In this document: positions 10,360 to 19,026 of the stretch, piece by piece
How positions within the stretch are numbered: position 1 is the first letter of the stretch
Layout: every line of letters starts with the position of its first letter
Source: Candidatus Tectimicrobiota bacterium
Lineage (GTDB): Bacteria > JACPUC01
Length of the DNA stretch: 64,000 nucleotides
Assembly (NCBI GenBank): GCA_016192455.1
Contig: JACPUC010000030.1
Location: forward strand, 91,454-155,453
Reading direction: 5' to 3'
Program-made: the position numbers and the translations under genes
The notes under the pieces: generated by a model
What the model was told of the DNA's origin: nothing
The model's input: only the letters and a program-made list of their open reading frames with translations
Databases searched by the model: none

Positions 10360-11202
10360 ATGGAGCTCTCCCCGGGGGTCTATCACATCGAGGTGCCGTC
10401 CCGCACGCTGCCGCCGGCCAAAGCGACGAACTCGTACCTCATCGGCGCCGTCGAGCTGACGCTCATCGACGTGCCGCGCACCTGGGATACGGCGCACAAC
10501 CCCATCGCCCGGGAGCTCGAGCGGCGAGGCAGCCCGCCGTTGCGGCGCGTCCTCTTCACGCACTCCCACATGGACCATTACGAGGGCGTGGATGACATCC
10601 CGGCCCTGGCGGGCGCCGCGCTCATGGCCCATCCGGTCGAGGGAAGGGTGATCAGCGCCAACCTGAAGACGCAGCGCGTCGAGCACGATCTCCAGGATGG
10701 AGATCGGCTGCGCGCCGACGGCATCACGATCCGCGCCCTCTTCACCCCTGGCCACGCCCCCGGCCACCTTTGCTACTACCTCGAGGAGCCGCGCTTCCTC
10801 ATCTCTGGCGACGTCATCCTGGGCTTCGGCACCTCCGTCATCAGCCCCCCCCAGGGCGACATGAGCGAGTACCTCGCCACCCTCGAGCGCCTCAAGCAGC
10901 TCGACTTGGCGATGATCCTGCCGGCCCACGGACCGATGATCCGCGACCCCTACGCCAAGATCCAGGAGTACATCGAGCACCGCCTCAGGCGCGAGGCGAA
11001 GGTGCTCGACGCGGTCCGCCAGGGGCACGCCACGCCGGAGCGCATCGCCCGGGCGATTTACGGCGAGGAGGATTTCCGCGTGCACGGCTACGACCTGCTG
11101 CCGCGCGCGGCCCGCATGGTCCTTGCCCACCTCCTGAAGCTGGAGCGGGAGGGCCGCATCCACCGCACCGCCGGGGCGCGCGTCGATGCCTTCGCGGCGT
11201 GA
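10360..11202 (+). CDS. Metallo-beta-lactamase-fold hydrolase
   Basis: Zinc hydrolase of the glyoxalase II / LACTB2-like branch of the MBL superfamily. The metal motif THSHMDHYEG (H-x-H-x-D-H) lies at about residue 67. FTPGHAPGH supplies the next histidine, ISGDVILG the bridging aspartate, and LPAHGP the last histidine. A C-terminal helical region (RIARAIYGEEDF...ARMVLAHLLKLEREGRI) matches the LACTB2-like wing. ATG at 10360 is preceded by GAAAGGATAGGTGC. It sits 129 nt after the dioxygenase and may be co-transcribed; a role in hydrolysing a ring-cleavage thioester or lactone is inference. Confidence 0.85.
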   Translation: MELSPGVYHIEVPSRTLPPAKATNSYLIGAVELTLIDVPRTWDTAHNPIARELERRGSPPLRRVLFTHSHMDHYEGVDDIPALAGAALMAHPVEGRVISANLKTQRVEHDLQDGDRLRADGITIRALFTPGHAPGHLCYYLEEPRFLISGDVILGFGTSVISPPQGDMSEYLATLERLKQLDLAMILPAHGPMIRDPYAKIQEYIEHRLRREAKVLDAVRQGHATPERIARAIYGEEDFRVHGYDLLPRAARMVLAHLLKLEREGRIHRTAGARVDAFAA

Positions 11203-11316
11203 GGGAGGGCGACCATGCCGCGGAGGCGCGTCCGGCGCCCACATTTTCAGATTTTCTGCTTGCGCGGCGCCTGGGGATGTGCTAAAGGAGGGTCACGCAA
11301 GAAAGGAGGTGGTCCG

Positions 11317-11358
11317 ATGGCATTACCGTGTAGGACCTGCGAGGTGACTGAGCGGTAG
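11317..11358 (+). CDS. Micro-ORF, 13 codons, with extended Shine-Dalgarno
   Basis: Encodes MALPCRTCEVTER and then TAG. The upstream AAGAAAGGAGGTGGTCC is complementary to nearly the whole 3' tail of 16S rRNA, a far longer match than at ordinary genes here, ending 1 nt before the ATG. The C-x-x-C invites comparison with leader peptides or small metal-binding peptides. In frame after the TAG the sequence stays open for 31 more codons to TAA at 11452-11454, so read-through would give a 45-residue product. Function unknown. Confidence 0.35.
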   Translation: MALPCRTCEVTER

Positions 11359-11433
11359 CGCTTTGCGCCGCGACTCGGCGAGATTGCAAAGCGCCAGCGC
11401 AACAGCGCTATTGCAATCCAATCAGTTTCACCG

Positions 11434-11501
11434 ACCCTGAAAGCGCCGCGGTAAGGTCCCCGCGGCCGGCTCCGCCGTAAAAGCTTTCAGGGTTCTTTTT
11501 T
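11434..11501 (+). terminator. Rho-independent terminator with nested hairpin
   Basis: An 11-bp outer stem ACCCTGAAAGC (11434-11444) pairs with GCTTTCAGGGT (11483-11493), followed by a T-run at 11496-11501. Inside it CCGCGG pairs with CCGCGG. Ends the micro-ORF unit. Confidence 0.7.
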
Positions 11502-11671
11502 GCCTGCAGGCTGCGCCGCCAGCGGCGCGACTTTTCCCCGCCTGCTTGCCCACCTTGCTGCACCGTCCTTGCGTGCCAGAAGTGTCCGCCTGCCGAAGCG
11601 AGGCTCGCTGCTCCATGCCCAGCACACCTGCGCCCGGCGCGAGCCGCTGGGAGGATTGGGGGCTGCCCTCC

Positions 11672-12772
11672 TCACGCCAGGCGCGCCGGGTCGAAGGCCG
11701 CGGCGTCCTCGCGCGGCTGACCAAGGAGGAGGTCCGCCGCCAGCCGGCCGACGGCGTAGCTCGTGGTGACGCCGTGCCCGCCCAGCCCGGCAAGCCAGAA
11801 GAAGCCCGGCAGGCGCGGGTCCCAGCCGATGACGAAGCGCCCGTCAGGGGTGAGCGTGCGCAGCCCCGCCCAGATGCGCTGCACCTCGATGCGCGGCAGG
11901 CGGGGGAAATGGGCCGCCAGCTTCTCCCCCAGCAGGTCGAGGACCGCGTGGTTGGTCGGCGGCAGGCAGGCGGCCATCTCGTCCTCATCGCAGGCGCTCA
12001 GCAGCAAGCCGCCCGACTCCGGCCGGAAGTAGACCTCGTGGGCCACGTCCCAGATGAACGGCCAGGAGGGATCGACCTCCCGCATCGGCGGCGTGCATAC
12101 GAGGTGGCGCCGGCAGGGGCGCAGCGGCAGGGCGTCGGCGCCGGCGAGCCGGGCGAGGGGATTCGCCCAGGCCCCCGCGGCATTGACAAGCAGCTCGGCG
12201 CTGATCGGTCCCTGGGTGGTCGTCAGGGCGAAACCCCCGTTGCGCGCCGCGATCGCCTCCACCCGGCAGGAGGTGAGGAGGCTGGCGCCGGCGGCCTGGC
12301 TGGCGCGCACGTAGCCGCTCAGCAGGGCGTGGATGTCAACGACGCCGTCGCTGGGGCACCAGAGACCGGCCTCGCAGTCGCTGCCCTCGAGGAAGGGGTA
12401 GCGGGGGACGAGATCAGGGATCGGCAGGCAGGCTGCTTCCACGTCGTCGCCGCGGGAGGCCAACAGCCTCTCGGCCAGCGCCTGGTCGCAGAGGAGGAGC
12501 GACCCCGTGCGGTTCAGGATCGGCTGCCCCTCGTTGAGCGCCGGGGCGCCCTCGCGGAGGAACCGGGTGCCCTCCCGGGCGAGGCGGGCGAGATGCGGGT
12601 CCGCCACGAGCTGCCGGGCCATGGCCGCGTTGCGTCCCGAGGAGTGCGCGCCGGGGGTCGGCTCGCTCTCGAGGATCACTACGTCCCGCTCCCCCGCCAG
12701 CGTCAGATGGTAGGCGGCGGCAGCCCCGGCAAACCCCGCACCGATGATGGCCACGCGCGCGTGCTGTCTCAC
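11672..12772 (-). CDS. FAD-dependent amino-acid/sarcosine-type oxidoreductase (DAO family)
   Basis: The N-terminal dinucleotide-binding motif IIGAGFAGAAAAYHL marks an FAD enzyme of the D-amino-acid/sarcosine/glycine oxidase family. The mid-protein ELLVNAAGAWAN and the C-terminal GGHGVTTSYAVGRLAADLL contact FAD in relatives. It is 366 residues and soluble, with no signal peptide. It oxidises a C-N bond in an amino acid or secondary amine in the known members; the substrate here is unknown. ATG at 12770-12772 is the natural start, seven codons before the FAD motif. It stands alone, with the structured RNA unit downstream. Confidence 0.85.
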   Translation of the reverse strand: MRQHARVAIIGAGFAGAAAAYHLTLAGERDVVILESEPTPGAHSSGRNAAMARQLVADPHLARLAREGTRFLREGAPALNEGQPILNRTGSLLLCDQALAERLLASRGDDVEAACLPIPDLVPRYPFLEGSDCEAGLWCPSDGVVDIHALLSGYVRASQAAGASLLTSCRVEAIAARNGGFALTTTQGPISAELLVNAAGAWANPLARLAGADALPLRPCRRHLVCTPPMREVDPSWPFIWDVAHEVYFRPESGGLLLSACDEDEMAACLPPTNHAVLDLLGEKLAAHFPRLPRIEVQRIWAGLRTLTPDGRFVIGWDPRLPGFFWLAGLGGHGVTTSYAVGRLAADLLLGQPREDAAAFDPARLA

Positions 12773-13206
12773 TCGACCTTCTCCTCAGCCTGGGGGGAAC
12801 GCAGCCTGCCTGCCGCGCCGCGTCCGGGTTCTGGGATGCCGCCGGCCGTCGTGCCGCGGTCTCTGGGAGGGACCTGTTCCCGCTTCCATCCAGGGCCGAC
12901 GGGGCTTTCTCCAGCGGCATTCTTTCGATAGTATGCGCAGGTTGCGGTCTGCCTTCCATGGCATGCCGGACGCGGCCGGGCGGTCAACGTCCACCACGCC
13001 GGAGGCGTCGCGTGCCGGGAGGATGCCGGTTCGCTGGGGCGTGGGGGCGTCAACCGTAGGCTGGCCTTCGGGGAAGCGGGTGCCGGGGGGAAGGAAGCGC
13101 GGCGAAACGCCACGGCGCCGCGCCCCGACTGTCGTGTCGTCCTGCCGCCAAGGAACCTGGCGGAGACGGCGAAGGTGCGCCGTGGAACGCCGCTGGAGAG
13201 TCCGTC
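12773..13206. other. Intergenic region between divergent genes
   Basis: No gene supported; only GC-rich shadow frames. Promoters for the flanking FAD and split-barrel genes must lie here but are not recognisable. Confidence 0.35.
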
Positions 13207-13641
13207 ATGGCCGATGCGGGCCTGCGAGAGAAAATCTATGCGGTCACCGATGCCAACTACCTTGCGGTGGTGGCCACGGTGGATGAGCGCGGCGAGTCGC
13301 CGAAGCTGCGCATCATGGCGCCGGCGCGCGAGGGGGACGTCTTTTGGTTCAACAGCACCCACGCCGCGGGCGGCAAGCTGCGGCAGGTGGCGCGGCGTCC
13401 CGCTGCGGAGCTCTTCTTCACCCCCGACGGCTATCGCCGCTGCGTGCTGGCGGCGGGGGAGATGGTTCTCGTCACCGACGGCGACGAGAAGCGCCGCGTC
13501 TTCCCGCTCTTTCTGAAGGGCCAGCAGCGCCTCATCGGCAGCCCCGAGGCGCCGAACTTCAATCTCCTGAAATTCACGACGCGCCGCTACACCTACCTCG
13601 ATCACGATGCCTCGGAGTTCCACTCCCTGAACGTGGCATGA
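13207..13641 (+). CDS. Pyridoxamine 5'-phosphate oxidase-like flavin split-barrel protein
   Basis: A 144-residue single-domain protein of the flavin split-barrel superfamily (PNPOx-like, general stress protein 26 type). The N-terminal YLAVVATVDERGESPKLR and the central FNSTHAAGGKLRQVARRPAAEL strand-helix pattern are typical, as is the C-terminal basic FTTRRYTYLDHD. Such proteins bind FMN or F420 and often have unknown substrates; this one lacks the C-terminal extension of true PdxH, so vitamin B6 synthesis is unlikely. ATG follows GGAGAG at normal spacing. Confidence 0.75.
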   Translation: MADAGLREKIYAVTDANYLAVVATVDERGESPKLRIMAPAREGDVFWFNSTHAAGGKLRQVARRPAAELFFTPDGYRRCVLAAGEMVLVTDGDEKRRVFPLFLKGQQRLIGSPEAPNFNLLKFTTRRYTYLDHDASEFHSLNVA

Positions 13642-13734
13642 TGGCGCGGCTGGAATGTCCACCGGCGCACCGGCCCGGCCCTGCGAAGCCGCGCCGGTGT
13701 GGGCCGCGCGGGGCCGGTGGCTCTATGCTCAACG

Positions 13735-14778
13735 TTACTCCCGTTTGTAGGGCCGCGTGTAGACGCCCTTGTCGTAGAGCTTTTCGAGGATGGAGCGGAA
13801 GAGGGCGCGGGTCTGGTCGATGCTCTCGATCGGCTGCTCGAGGAAGCCATCGAGGGGCCAGCCGATCGCCTCGGCGTACTCGCGCGCAAACAGCTCGGCG
13901 CGGATCGAGGCCGGGTAGAAGGGCCTCGAGCGCGCGGCGCGCAGGGCGTTCACGTCGACGAGGGCGCGGATGCTCGCTTCGCCCGGGCCGCCCGTCTTCG
14001 CCAGCACCTGCCCTTCGTGGTTGATGATCATGCTGCCGCCGTGGGAGCAGTCGACGCCGCGCTTGGCGCCCTCGAAGACGCCGATGTTGCAGGTGGCGAA
14101 GATCGCCTTGTTCTCGATGGCGCGGGTGATCTTGATGGGACCCCAGTCGGCGTAGTCGAGCGACTCCGAGGTGCAGTGGAAGATGATCTCGGCGCCGTTC
14201 AGCATGGTGCAGCGCGCGTTCTCGGGGTAGAGCAGCTCGCCGCAAGTGATCACCCCGACGCGCCCGTGCGGCGTCTCGAGGACGGGGAAGAGCGCCTGCC
14301 GGCCGTAACGCTCGACGAACTCGGAGTAGATGTCCGACGGCGTGGTGTAGGGGAGGAGCCAGGAGTTGTTGTTGATCTTCCAGTGCTTCAGCACCACCTC
14401 GCCGGTGGGGCTGATGATGAAGGAGGTGTTGAAAAAGCGCCCCGGCCAGTCGTCGTGCACCTCGGCCATGTTGGCGACGATGTAGACCCCCAGCTCCTTC
14501 GCCTTCTGGCCCATGAGGTCGGTAACGGGGCCGGGGATCGGCACGGCGATCTTCATCCAGTCCTTCACTGGCATCTCTTTCCAGGCGCCGTTGATGCCGT
14601 ACTCCGGCATGACGATGAAGCGCACGTCGCTGCGGCCGAAGGAGGCGACGTAGTCCATGAGATCGAAGGCGCGCTCCAGGTTGGCGTGGATGTGCTTGTC
14701 GCGCTCCCTGCGGTTCGTCGAGGCCTGGTGAGCCACGCTCTGCAGACAGGCGATGCCGAAGGGCTCAACGTAGTCCAT
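13735..14778 (-). CDS. Aliphatic amidase (nitrilase superfamily)
   Basis: Carbon-nitrogen hydrolase of the AmiE/AmiF branch, hydrolysing short amides to acid and ammonia. The catalytic triad can be read: Glu in VMPEYG (about residue 59), Lys in VLKHWK (about 129) and Cys in VITCGELLYPE (about 176). The length of 347 residues equals the usual amidase length. ATG at 14776-14778 follows AAAGGAAACGCC. Downstream lies a substrate-binding protein, permease and ATPase operon on the same strand; uptake of an amide or an organic nitrogen compound that the amidase then uses is a fair inference. Confidence 0.9.
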   Translation of the reverse strand: MDYVEPFGIACLQSVAHQASTNRRERDKHIHANLERAFDLMDYVASFGRSDVRFIVMPEYGINGAWKEMPVKDWMKIAVPIPGPVTDLMGQKAKELGVYIVANMAEVHDDWPGRFFNTSFIISPTGEVVLKHWKINNNSWLLPYTTPSDIYSEFVERYGRQALFPVLETPHGRVGVITCGELLYPENARCTMLNGAEIIFHCTSESLDYADWGPIKITRAIENKAIFATCNIGVFEGAKRGVDCSHGGSMIINHEGQVLAKTGGPGEASIRALVDVNALRAARSRPFYPASIRAELFAREYAEAIGWPLDGFLEQPIESIDQTRALFRSILEKLYDKGVYTRPYKRE

Positions 14779-14839
14779 GGCGTTTCCTTTCGCTCCACCA
14801 TTGGCGAGGCGCGCCGCTCGGAACTTCCGGGTCCTGCTG

Positions 14840-15871
14840 CTACAGATAGTCGTTGGAGTAGAGCGACTGCAGCTCCTCGTCGGTCAACATGCGTTTGATC
14901 TTCTTTCCTTCCAGGAGAAATTTCGCGGCGTTGCGCATCCCCTCGGGCGAGAACTTCCCATCCGGCGAGGTGGCCGCGATGATGCGCTCCACGCTCAGGC
15001 GCAGGACCTTCTCGGGCGTCTTCGAGAAGCGCTTCTGGAACAGGGGGAAGAGCTCGTCCACCTGGTGCGATTTGATAAACTCGTTCGCCCGGCGCACCGC
15101 CCCGGCCACTTTCCGGGTGATGTCGGCATGGTCCTTGGCATAGGCGACGGTGGTGTGGAGCGAGCCGTAGTCGAACGGCCAGAGGGCCTTCAGGTCGCCG
15201 AGAGGGGCGCTGATGAGGGTCGCGCCGAACCCCTCGACCACCGGCACCATGGTGTTCGGCAGGGCATGCGCGAAGGCCTTGATGTCACCCCGGCGCAGGG
15301 CGGCGATATTGGCCTCGGGGGTGCCGAGCGGCACCTTCGTGACGTCGCGCTCAGGGTTGAGCCCCTGGCTTCCCAGGGCGTAGGAGACGAAGAGGTCGGG
15401 CACGCCCCCCCGGCTGGAGATGCCGACGCGCAGCCCTTTCAGCGCCGCCACCCGCGCCGCCAGCGGCGAGGCGGCGGTGATGCCGCGCTCCTTGGCCTCC
15501 TCGGTGCTCATGACGATCTCGATCGTCATGGTGTTCTGGAAGAGGGCGATGTTCAGCGGCTTCTCACCCTTCTCGAAGACCTGGATTGTCGAGGGGACCG
15601 AGTTGGCGCCGAACTGCGCGTTGCCCGCCAGCACCGCCGCCATGGCCAGGGGCGAGCCTTTCATGCGCACCTCTTTGACCTGCAGGCCGGCATCCTTGTA
15701 GTAACCGTTCAAGGTGGCGATCTCGAGGGGCGCCCATGAGAGGCTCACCGGCGAGGAGTAGGCGATGGTCACCTCCTCTCCCTGAGCCGGCGTTGTCAGG
15801 CTGGCGGCGAGTAGCGTGATGAGCAGAAGCATGAGCGGTCGCAGGACGTTCGTTGCGCGCATGGCCACCAT
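14840..15871 (-). CDS. ABC transporter substrate-binding protein (NitT/TauT/SsuA type)
   Basis: Periplasmic binding protein of the nitrate/taurine/sulfonate family, about 343 residues. The signal peptide is MRATNVLRPLMLLLITLLAASLTTPAQG. The mature N-terminus has the family pattern VTIAYSSPVSLSWAPLEIATLNGYY, followed by GSPLAMAAVLAGNAQFG and the middle GLRVGISSRGGVPDLF. ATG at 15869-15871 or a second ATG three codons on could be used. It belongs with the permease and ATPase genes transcribed before it on the same strand (42 nt from the permease). Substrate unknown; organic nitrogen or sulfur compounds are usual. Confidence 0.87.
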   Translation of the reverse strand: MVAMRATNVLRPLMLLLITLLAASLTTPAQGEEVTIAYSSPVSLSWAPLEIATLNGYYKDAGLQVKEVRMKGSPLAMAAVLAGNAQFGANSVPSTIQVFEKGEKPLNIALFQNTMTIEIVMSTEEAKERGITAASPLAARVAALKGLRVGISSRGGVPDLFVSYALGSQGLNPERDVTKVPLGTPEANIAALRRGDIKAFAHALPNTMVPVVEGFGATLISAPLGDLKALWPFDYGSLHTTVAYAKDHADITRKVAGAVRRANEFIKSHQVDELFPLFQKRFSKTPEKVLRLSVERIIAATSPDGKFSPEGMRNAAKFLLEGKKIKRMLTDEELQSLYSNDYL

Positions 15872-15912
15872 CCCCCTGGGTATGTTCCCCTTGCGGGTCC
15901 CCGCCGTGGGTT

Positions 15913-16800
15913 CTAGAGAACCTCGCGATCCTCGACGCGGGTCGTGCCGCGCTCCTCTTGCGGCCGCCACTTCAAGAGACGGCGCTCGGAGGTTTTGAGG
16001 ATCTCGTTGATGAGCATGATGATGACGGCGATCAAGACAACGCCGGCGAAGACGCCGGAGGTGTCGTACTGCCCCGAGGCGTCCATGATGAGGTAGCCGA
16101 TCCCCTTGTCCGAGGCGATGAACTCACCCACGATGGCGGCGGTGAGGGCGTAGGGAAGCGCCACCTTCAGCCCGGCGATGACGTAGGGCACGCAGCTCGG
16201 CAGCACCACCGTGCGCTCCACCTGCCAGGGGGTGGCTCCCATGACGCGGGCCACCTTTGTCAGCTCCACGTCCACGCCGCGGATGCCGGCGTAAGTGTTG
16301 AAGAAGACGATGAAGAAGGCGAGGAGGCCGGCGAGGTAAATCTTCGACAGCAGGCCGATGCCGAACCACAAGATGAAGAGCGGCGCAAGAGTGATCTTGG
16401 GGATGCCGTAGATCGTCATGAGGAACGGATCGAGCGCCTCGGCCAGGTTCTCGAAGCGGCTGATGGCGAAGGCGAAGATGAGGCCCAACAGACCCCCCGC
16501 CACGTAGCCGGAAAGCGCCTCGAAGAGGGTGATGCGGATGTGCAGCAGGGCGTCGCCCGAGGTGATGAGCGCCCACAGGCTCTGCCAGGTCAGCAGGGGC
16601 GAGCTCACCCAGAAATGGCCCAGGCTGCGGCTGGCAAGAACCCAGAGGACCAGGAAGAAGGCGATGATGATGAACCGGTAGCTGTTCACCCGCACCCAGA
16701 TCAGGAGCCGTCTGCGGGTGCGCGTCGTAGACCCCTCCGGAGCAGTGAGGATGTCCACCTCCGCCGCGGGGTCTTCCCTGCTCCGCGCGCTTTTGACCAT
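15913..16800 (-). CDS. ABC transporter permease (NitT/TauT/SsuC type)
   Basis: Inner-membrane permease with six predicted membrane spans from about residue 48 onward (FIIIAFFLVLWVLAS first). The EAA-like cytoplasmic loop ARVMGATPWQVERTVVLPS contacts the ATPase. ATG at 16798-16800 follows GTGAGGGAGAAGCGG; a GTG seven codons upstream overlaps the ATPase end and is less likely. The C-terminus is basic. It is the middle gene of the [17 protein letters not shown] operon. Confidence 0.88.
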   Translation of the reverse strand: MVKSARSREDPAAEVDILTAPEGSTTRTRRRLLIWVRVNSYRFIIIAFFLVLWVLASRSLGHFWVSSPLLTWQSLWALITSGDALLHIRITLFEALSGYVAGGLLGLIFAFAISRFENLAEALDPFLMTIYGIPKITLAPLFILWFGIGLLSKIYLAGLLAFFIVFFNTYAGIRGVDVELTKVARVMGATPWQVERTVVLPSCVPYVIAGLKVALPYALTAAIVGEFIASDKGIGYLIMDASGQYDTSGVFAGVVLIAVIIMLINEILKTSERRLLKWRPQEERGTTRVEDREVL

Positions 16801-16824
16801 CCGCTTCTCCCTCACGCACACCCT

Positions 16825-17607
16825 TTAGCGCTTGAACTCCTTCAGGACGCGCAGGTAGAGCTCGGTGAACTGCTGATCTTCAAGGGGATACTCAAGATGG
16901 CGGGGTCGCGGCAGGGCAACCTCGTACTCGCACTGCACCGACGCCGGCCGATTGCCGAGGAGGATGGTGCGGTCGGCGAGCAGGATGGCCTCGATGAGAT
17001 CGTGGGTGATGAAGAGGATGGTCTTCTTCGTGCGTTGCCACAGGGAGAGGAGCTCGCGGTGCAGCTCCGTGCGGGTGTAGGCGTCGAGCGCCCCGAAGGG
17101 CTCGTCCATGAGGATGATGGGGGGATCATAGATGAGCGTGCGGATGAGGGAGACGCGTTTGCGCATGCCGCCGGAGAGCTCATGCGGGTAGTGCTGGGCG
17201 AACTCCGCCAGCCCCACCATCTCCAGCAGCTCCCCGACCCGTTCCTTCTGCTCCGGCAGCGGCACCCCGGCAAGCTCCAGGGGGTAGCGCACGTTGTCGA
17301 AGACGAGCCGCCAGGGGAAAAGGTTGTCGTTCTGGGTGATGTAGCCGATCCGCCGCTTGAAGCCTGGATGGAGGCGGCCGTTGTAGGTATGCCCCGCCAC
17401 GGTGATCGAGCCGGCCGACGGCGGCAGCAGGCCGACGAGGATGTTCAGCAGCGTCGACTTGCCGCACCCCGAAGGACCAATGATGGTGACAAACCCGCCC
17501 TCCGGCACCGTGAAGCTCAGATTCTGCAACACGTTCACGTGCCGGACCTCGCCGCCGCGCTCGACAACAAAGGACTTGCTGAGGTTTTCGACGCGCAGCA
17601 AGGACAT
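16825..17607 (-). CDS. ABC transporter ATP-binding protein (NitT/TauT/SsuB type)
   Basis: Cytoplasmic ATPase of the transporter, 260 residues. Walker A is GPSGCGKST (about 43-51), the signature LSGGMRKRV (about 146), Walker B IILMDEPFGALD (about 165) and the switch histidine in FITHD. First gene of the operon; the permease start lies 24 nt beyond its stop. This is the only complete transporter of the type in the window, so it could also energise the orphan permeases and binding proteins at 32.6-34.9 and 46.1-47.9 kb; that is speculation. Confidence 0.92.
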   Translation of the reverse strand: MSLLRVENLSKSFVVERGGEVRHVNVLQNLSFTVPEGGFVTIIGPSGCGKSTLLNILVGLLPPSAGSITVAGHTYNGRLHPGFKRRIGYITQNDNLFPWRLVFDNVRYPLELAGVPLPEQKERVGELLEMVGLAEFAQHYPHELSGGMRKRVSLIRTLIYDPPIILMDEPFGALDAYTRTELHRELLSLWQRTKKTILFITHDLIEAILLADRTILLGNRPASVQCEYEVALPRPRHLEYPLEDQQFTELYLRVLKEFKR

Positions 17608-18249
17608 GGCAGGTGACCTGTGGCGCGGGCGGGGGTTGCGGCGTGGTGATGCTCCCCAACGTACACAAAAGCCGCGCCGGAGTCAACAGCCCCCCTCACC
17701 CTCGCGGCGCCTGTAGGACAGTTGCACAGAGGCGTGTCGCCCTCCGCGCCTCGGCGGTGCAATCCTTTGAACCGCGGAGACGCGGAGGGCGCAGAGATGC
17801 GAGGACGGTCTTCCCGCCTGTCGACCGTAGGGCGGTTCGCGAACCGCCCCTACATCGGGATGCGGGGAACCACTGATGAACACTGATGGACACTGATAGG
17901 CGTAAATTCGTCTCCCTCCGTGGATCACCCTTCCTCCGCGCCCTCTGCGTCTCGGCGGTGCAATCCTTTGAACCGCAGAGACGCGGAGCGCGCAGAGGTG
18001 GAGGACACCGGCCGCGCGACCGTCAGCCTCACCGCGCCAGGCGTCTTGCCTGTCACCATGGGACGGGATAATGACAGACAGGATGCTCCGCCTACGGGGA
18101 ACAAGGCGCCGCCAGAACTCCTGCCTCGGGCGCTTCCGGTCTGTCAGCGCACCCTTGAGACACACCTCTCCGTGTGAATCCGTGTCCATCCGTGGTTCCG
18201 CGCGCATCCGGTCTGTCAGCGAAATTTTGAGCTACGCAAGCAGGGTGAT
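17608..18249. repeat. Intergenic repeat cluster, about 640 nt
   Basis: No gene. It holds two copies of an imperfect palindromic repeat (17742-17813 and 17933-18003) sharing the 24-nt core from CGGCGGTGC to TTTGAACCGC. Between them is a perfect palindrome GGCGGTTCGCGAACCGCC near 17831-17848. A further inverted pair reads GAACCACTGATG (about 17868) and CATCCGTGGTTC (about 18187). These look like short interspersed elements of the kind often scattered between genes in environmental genomes. Confidence 0.7.
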
Positions 18250-18948
18250 TCAGAGGTAGGCCGGCAGGTCGGTGAGTGAGGGCATTGAAGGGCAGTCGGC
18301 GTCGGGATGGAGCCGGTGGGGGTCGAGGAGGAGCGGCTGCATGCCGGCGGCGCGGGCGCCGAGGACATCGGCGTAGTAGTTGTCGCCGACGTGCAGGGCG
18401 CGCTGCGGCGCCACGCCGGCCTGGGCCAACGCATGCTGGAAGATGCCGGCATCCGGCTTCGAGGAGCCGACGAGCATGGAGGCGTGGATGCCGTCGAAGT
18501 AAGGGCTGAGGCCGTGCTCATCGCAGTGGCGGCTCAGGGAGGCGTCCCAGTTGGAGATGATCCCCAGGTGGTAGCCGGTGCCGCGCAGCTCGCGCAGCAG
18601 CTCGTGGACCCCCGGCGGGCAGACCATCTTTTGCTCTTGGCGGAGGGCGCGCTGCTTTTCCTGCACCTGCTCGATGAGCTCCGGGGTGATCGGCGCGATC
18701 CCAACCGCCTCGAGGAAGGCGCGGAAGAACTCCTCCTCAAGCGCCTTCGGCGACACCCCCGCATCGCGCAGGCGGGCGTCGAAGCTGCTCATCGCCTGGC
18801 GGGCCCAGCGCATGCCAGCGGCGCGCTGCTGCGGGGAGACGCGCCAGCCGAGCTGCTCGAGGACGGTGTAGAAGACCTCCTCGTGCGACGGCCGGTGGTA
18901 GACGAGGGTCTCCCCCATATCGAAGAAGATGGCGTCATACTTCCGCAC
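18250..18948 (-). CDS. HAD-superfamily hydrolase with altered motif I
   Basis: Haloacid-dehalogenase fold, 232 residues. Motif I is FFDMGETLV, so the second aspartate of the usual D-x-D-x-T is glycine; the nucleophile D is kept but the acid-base residue is missing. Motif II is IISNWD, motif III KPDAGIF, motif IV HVGDNYYADVLGARAAG. A helical cap (residues 18-100) fits subclass I. Start is GTG (MRKYDAIFF). Loss of the second Asp argues against an ordinary phosphatase and suggests a dehalogenase-like or degenerate role. It lies upstream of the RidA gene on the opposite-side order, same strand. Confidence 0.8.
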   Translation of the reverse strand: MRKYDAIFFDMGETLVYHRPSHEEVFYTVLEQLGWRVSPQQRAAGMRWARQAMSSFDARLRDAGVSPKALEEEFFRAFLEAVGIAPITPELIEQVQEKQRALRQEQKMVCPPGVHELLRELRGTGYHLGIISNWDASLSRHCDEHGLSPYFDGIHASMLVGSSKPDAGIFQHALAQAGVAPQRALHVGDNYYADVLGARAAGMQPLLLDPHRLHPDADCPSMPSLTDLPAYL

Positions 18949-19026
18949 GGGACCCTCCGCTCCGTTGCCGCCAGGGGCGCCGCAGGACCGCCTCCCCCGC
19001 CGCGCGCGGCGCCACCGGCGCGCCGT

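Larger units (their letters stand above)
11268..11501 (+). ncRNA. Structured short transcription unit with a micro-ORF
   Basis: A self-contained unit: a promoter-like TTGCGC...TAAAGG (about 11262-11290), an extended Shine-Dalgarno, a 13-codon ORF, strong hairpins and a terminator, with the next gene converging from the other strand. GATTGCAAAGCGC near 11380 can pair downstream with GCGCTATTGCAATC (13 bp, one bulge) or upstream with GCGCTTTGC (9 bp), so two exclusive structures are possible. No downstream gene on this strand would be regulated in cis. I do not recognise a known RNA family. Confidence 0.4.

Noticed and set aside
17608-18249. Coding genes inside the repeat island
   Set aside because: Frames cross the palindromic repeats and have no recognisable domain.
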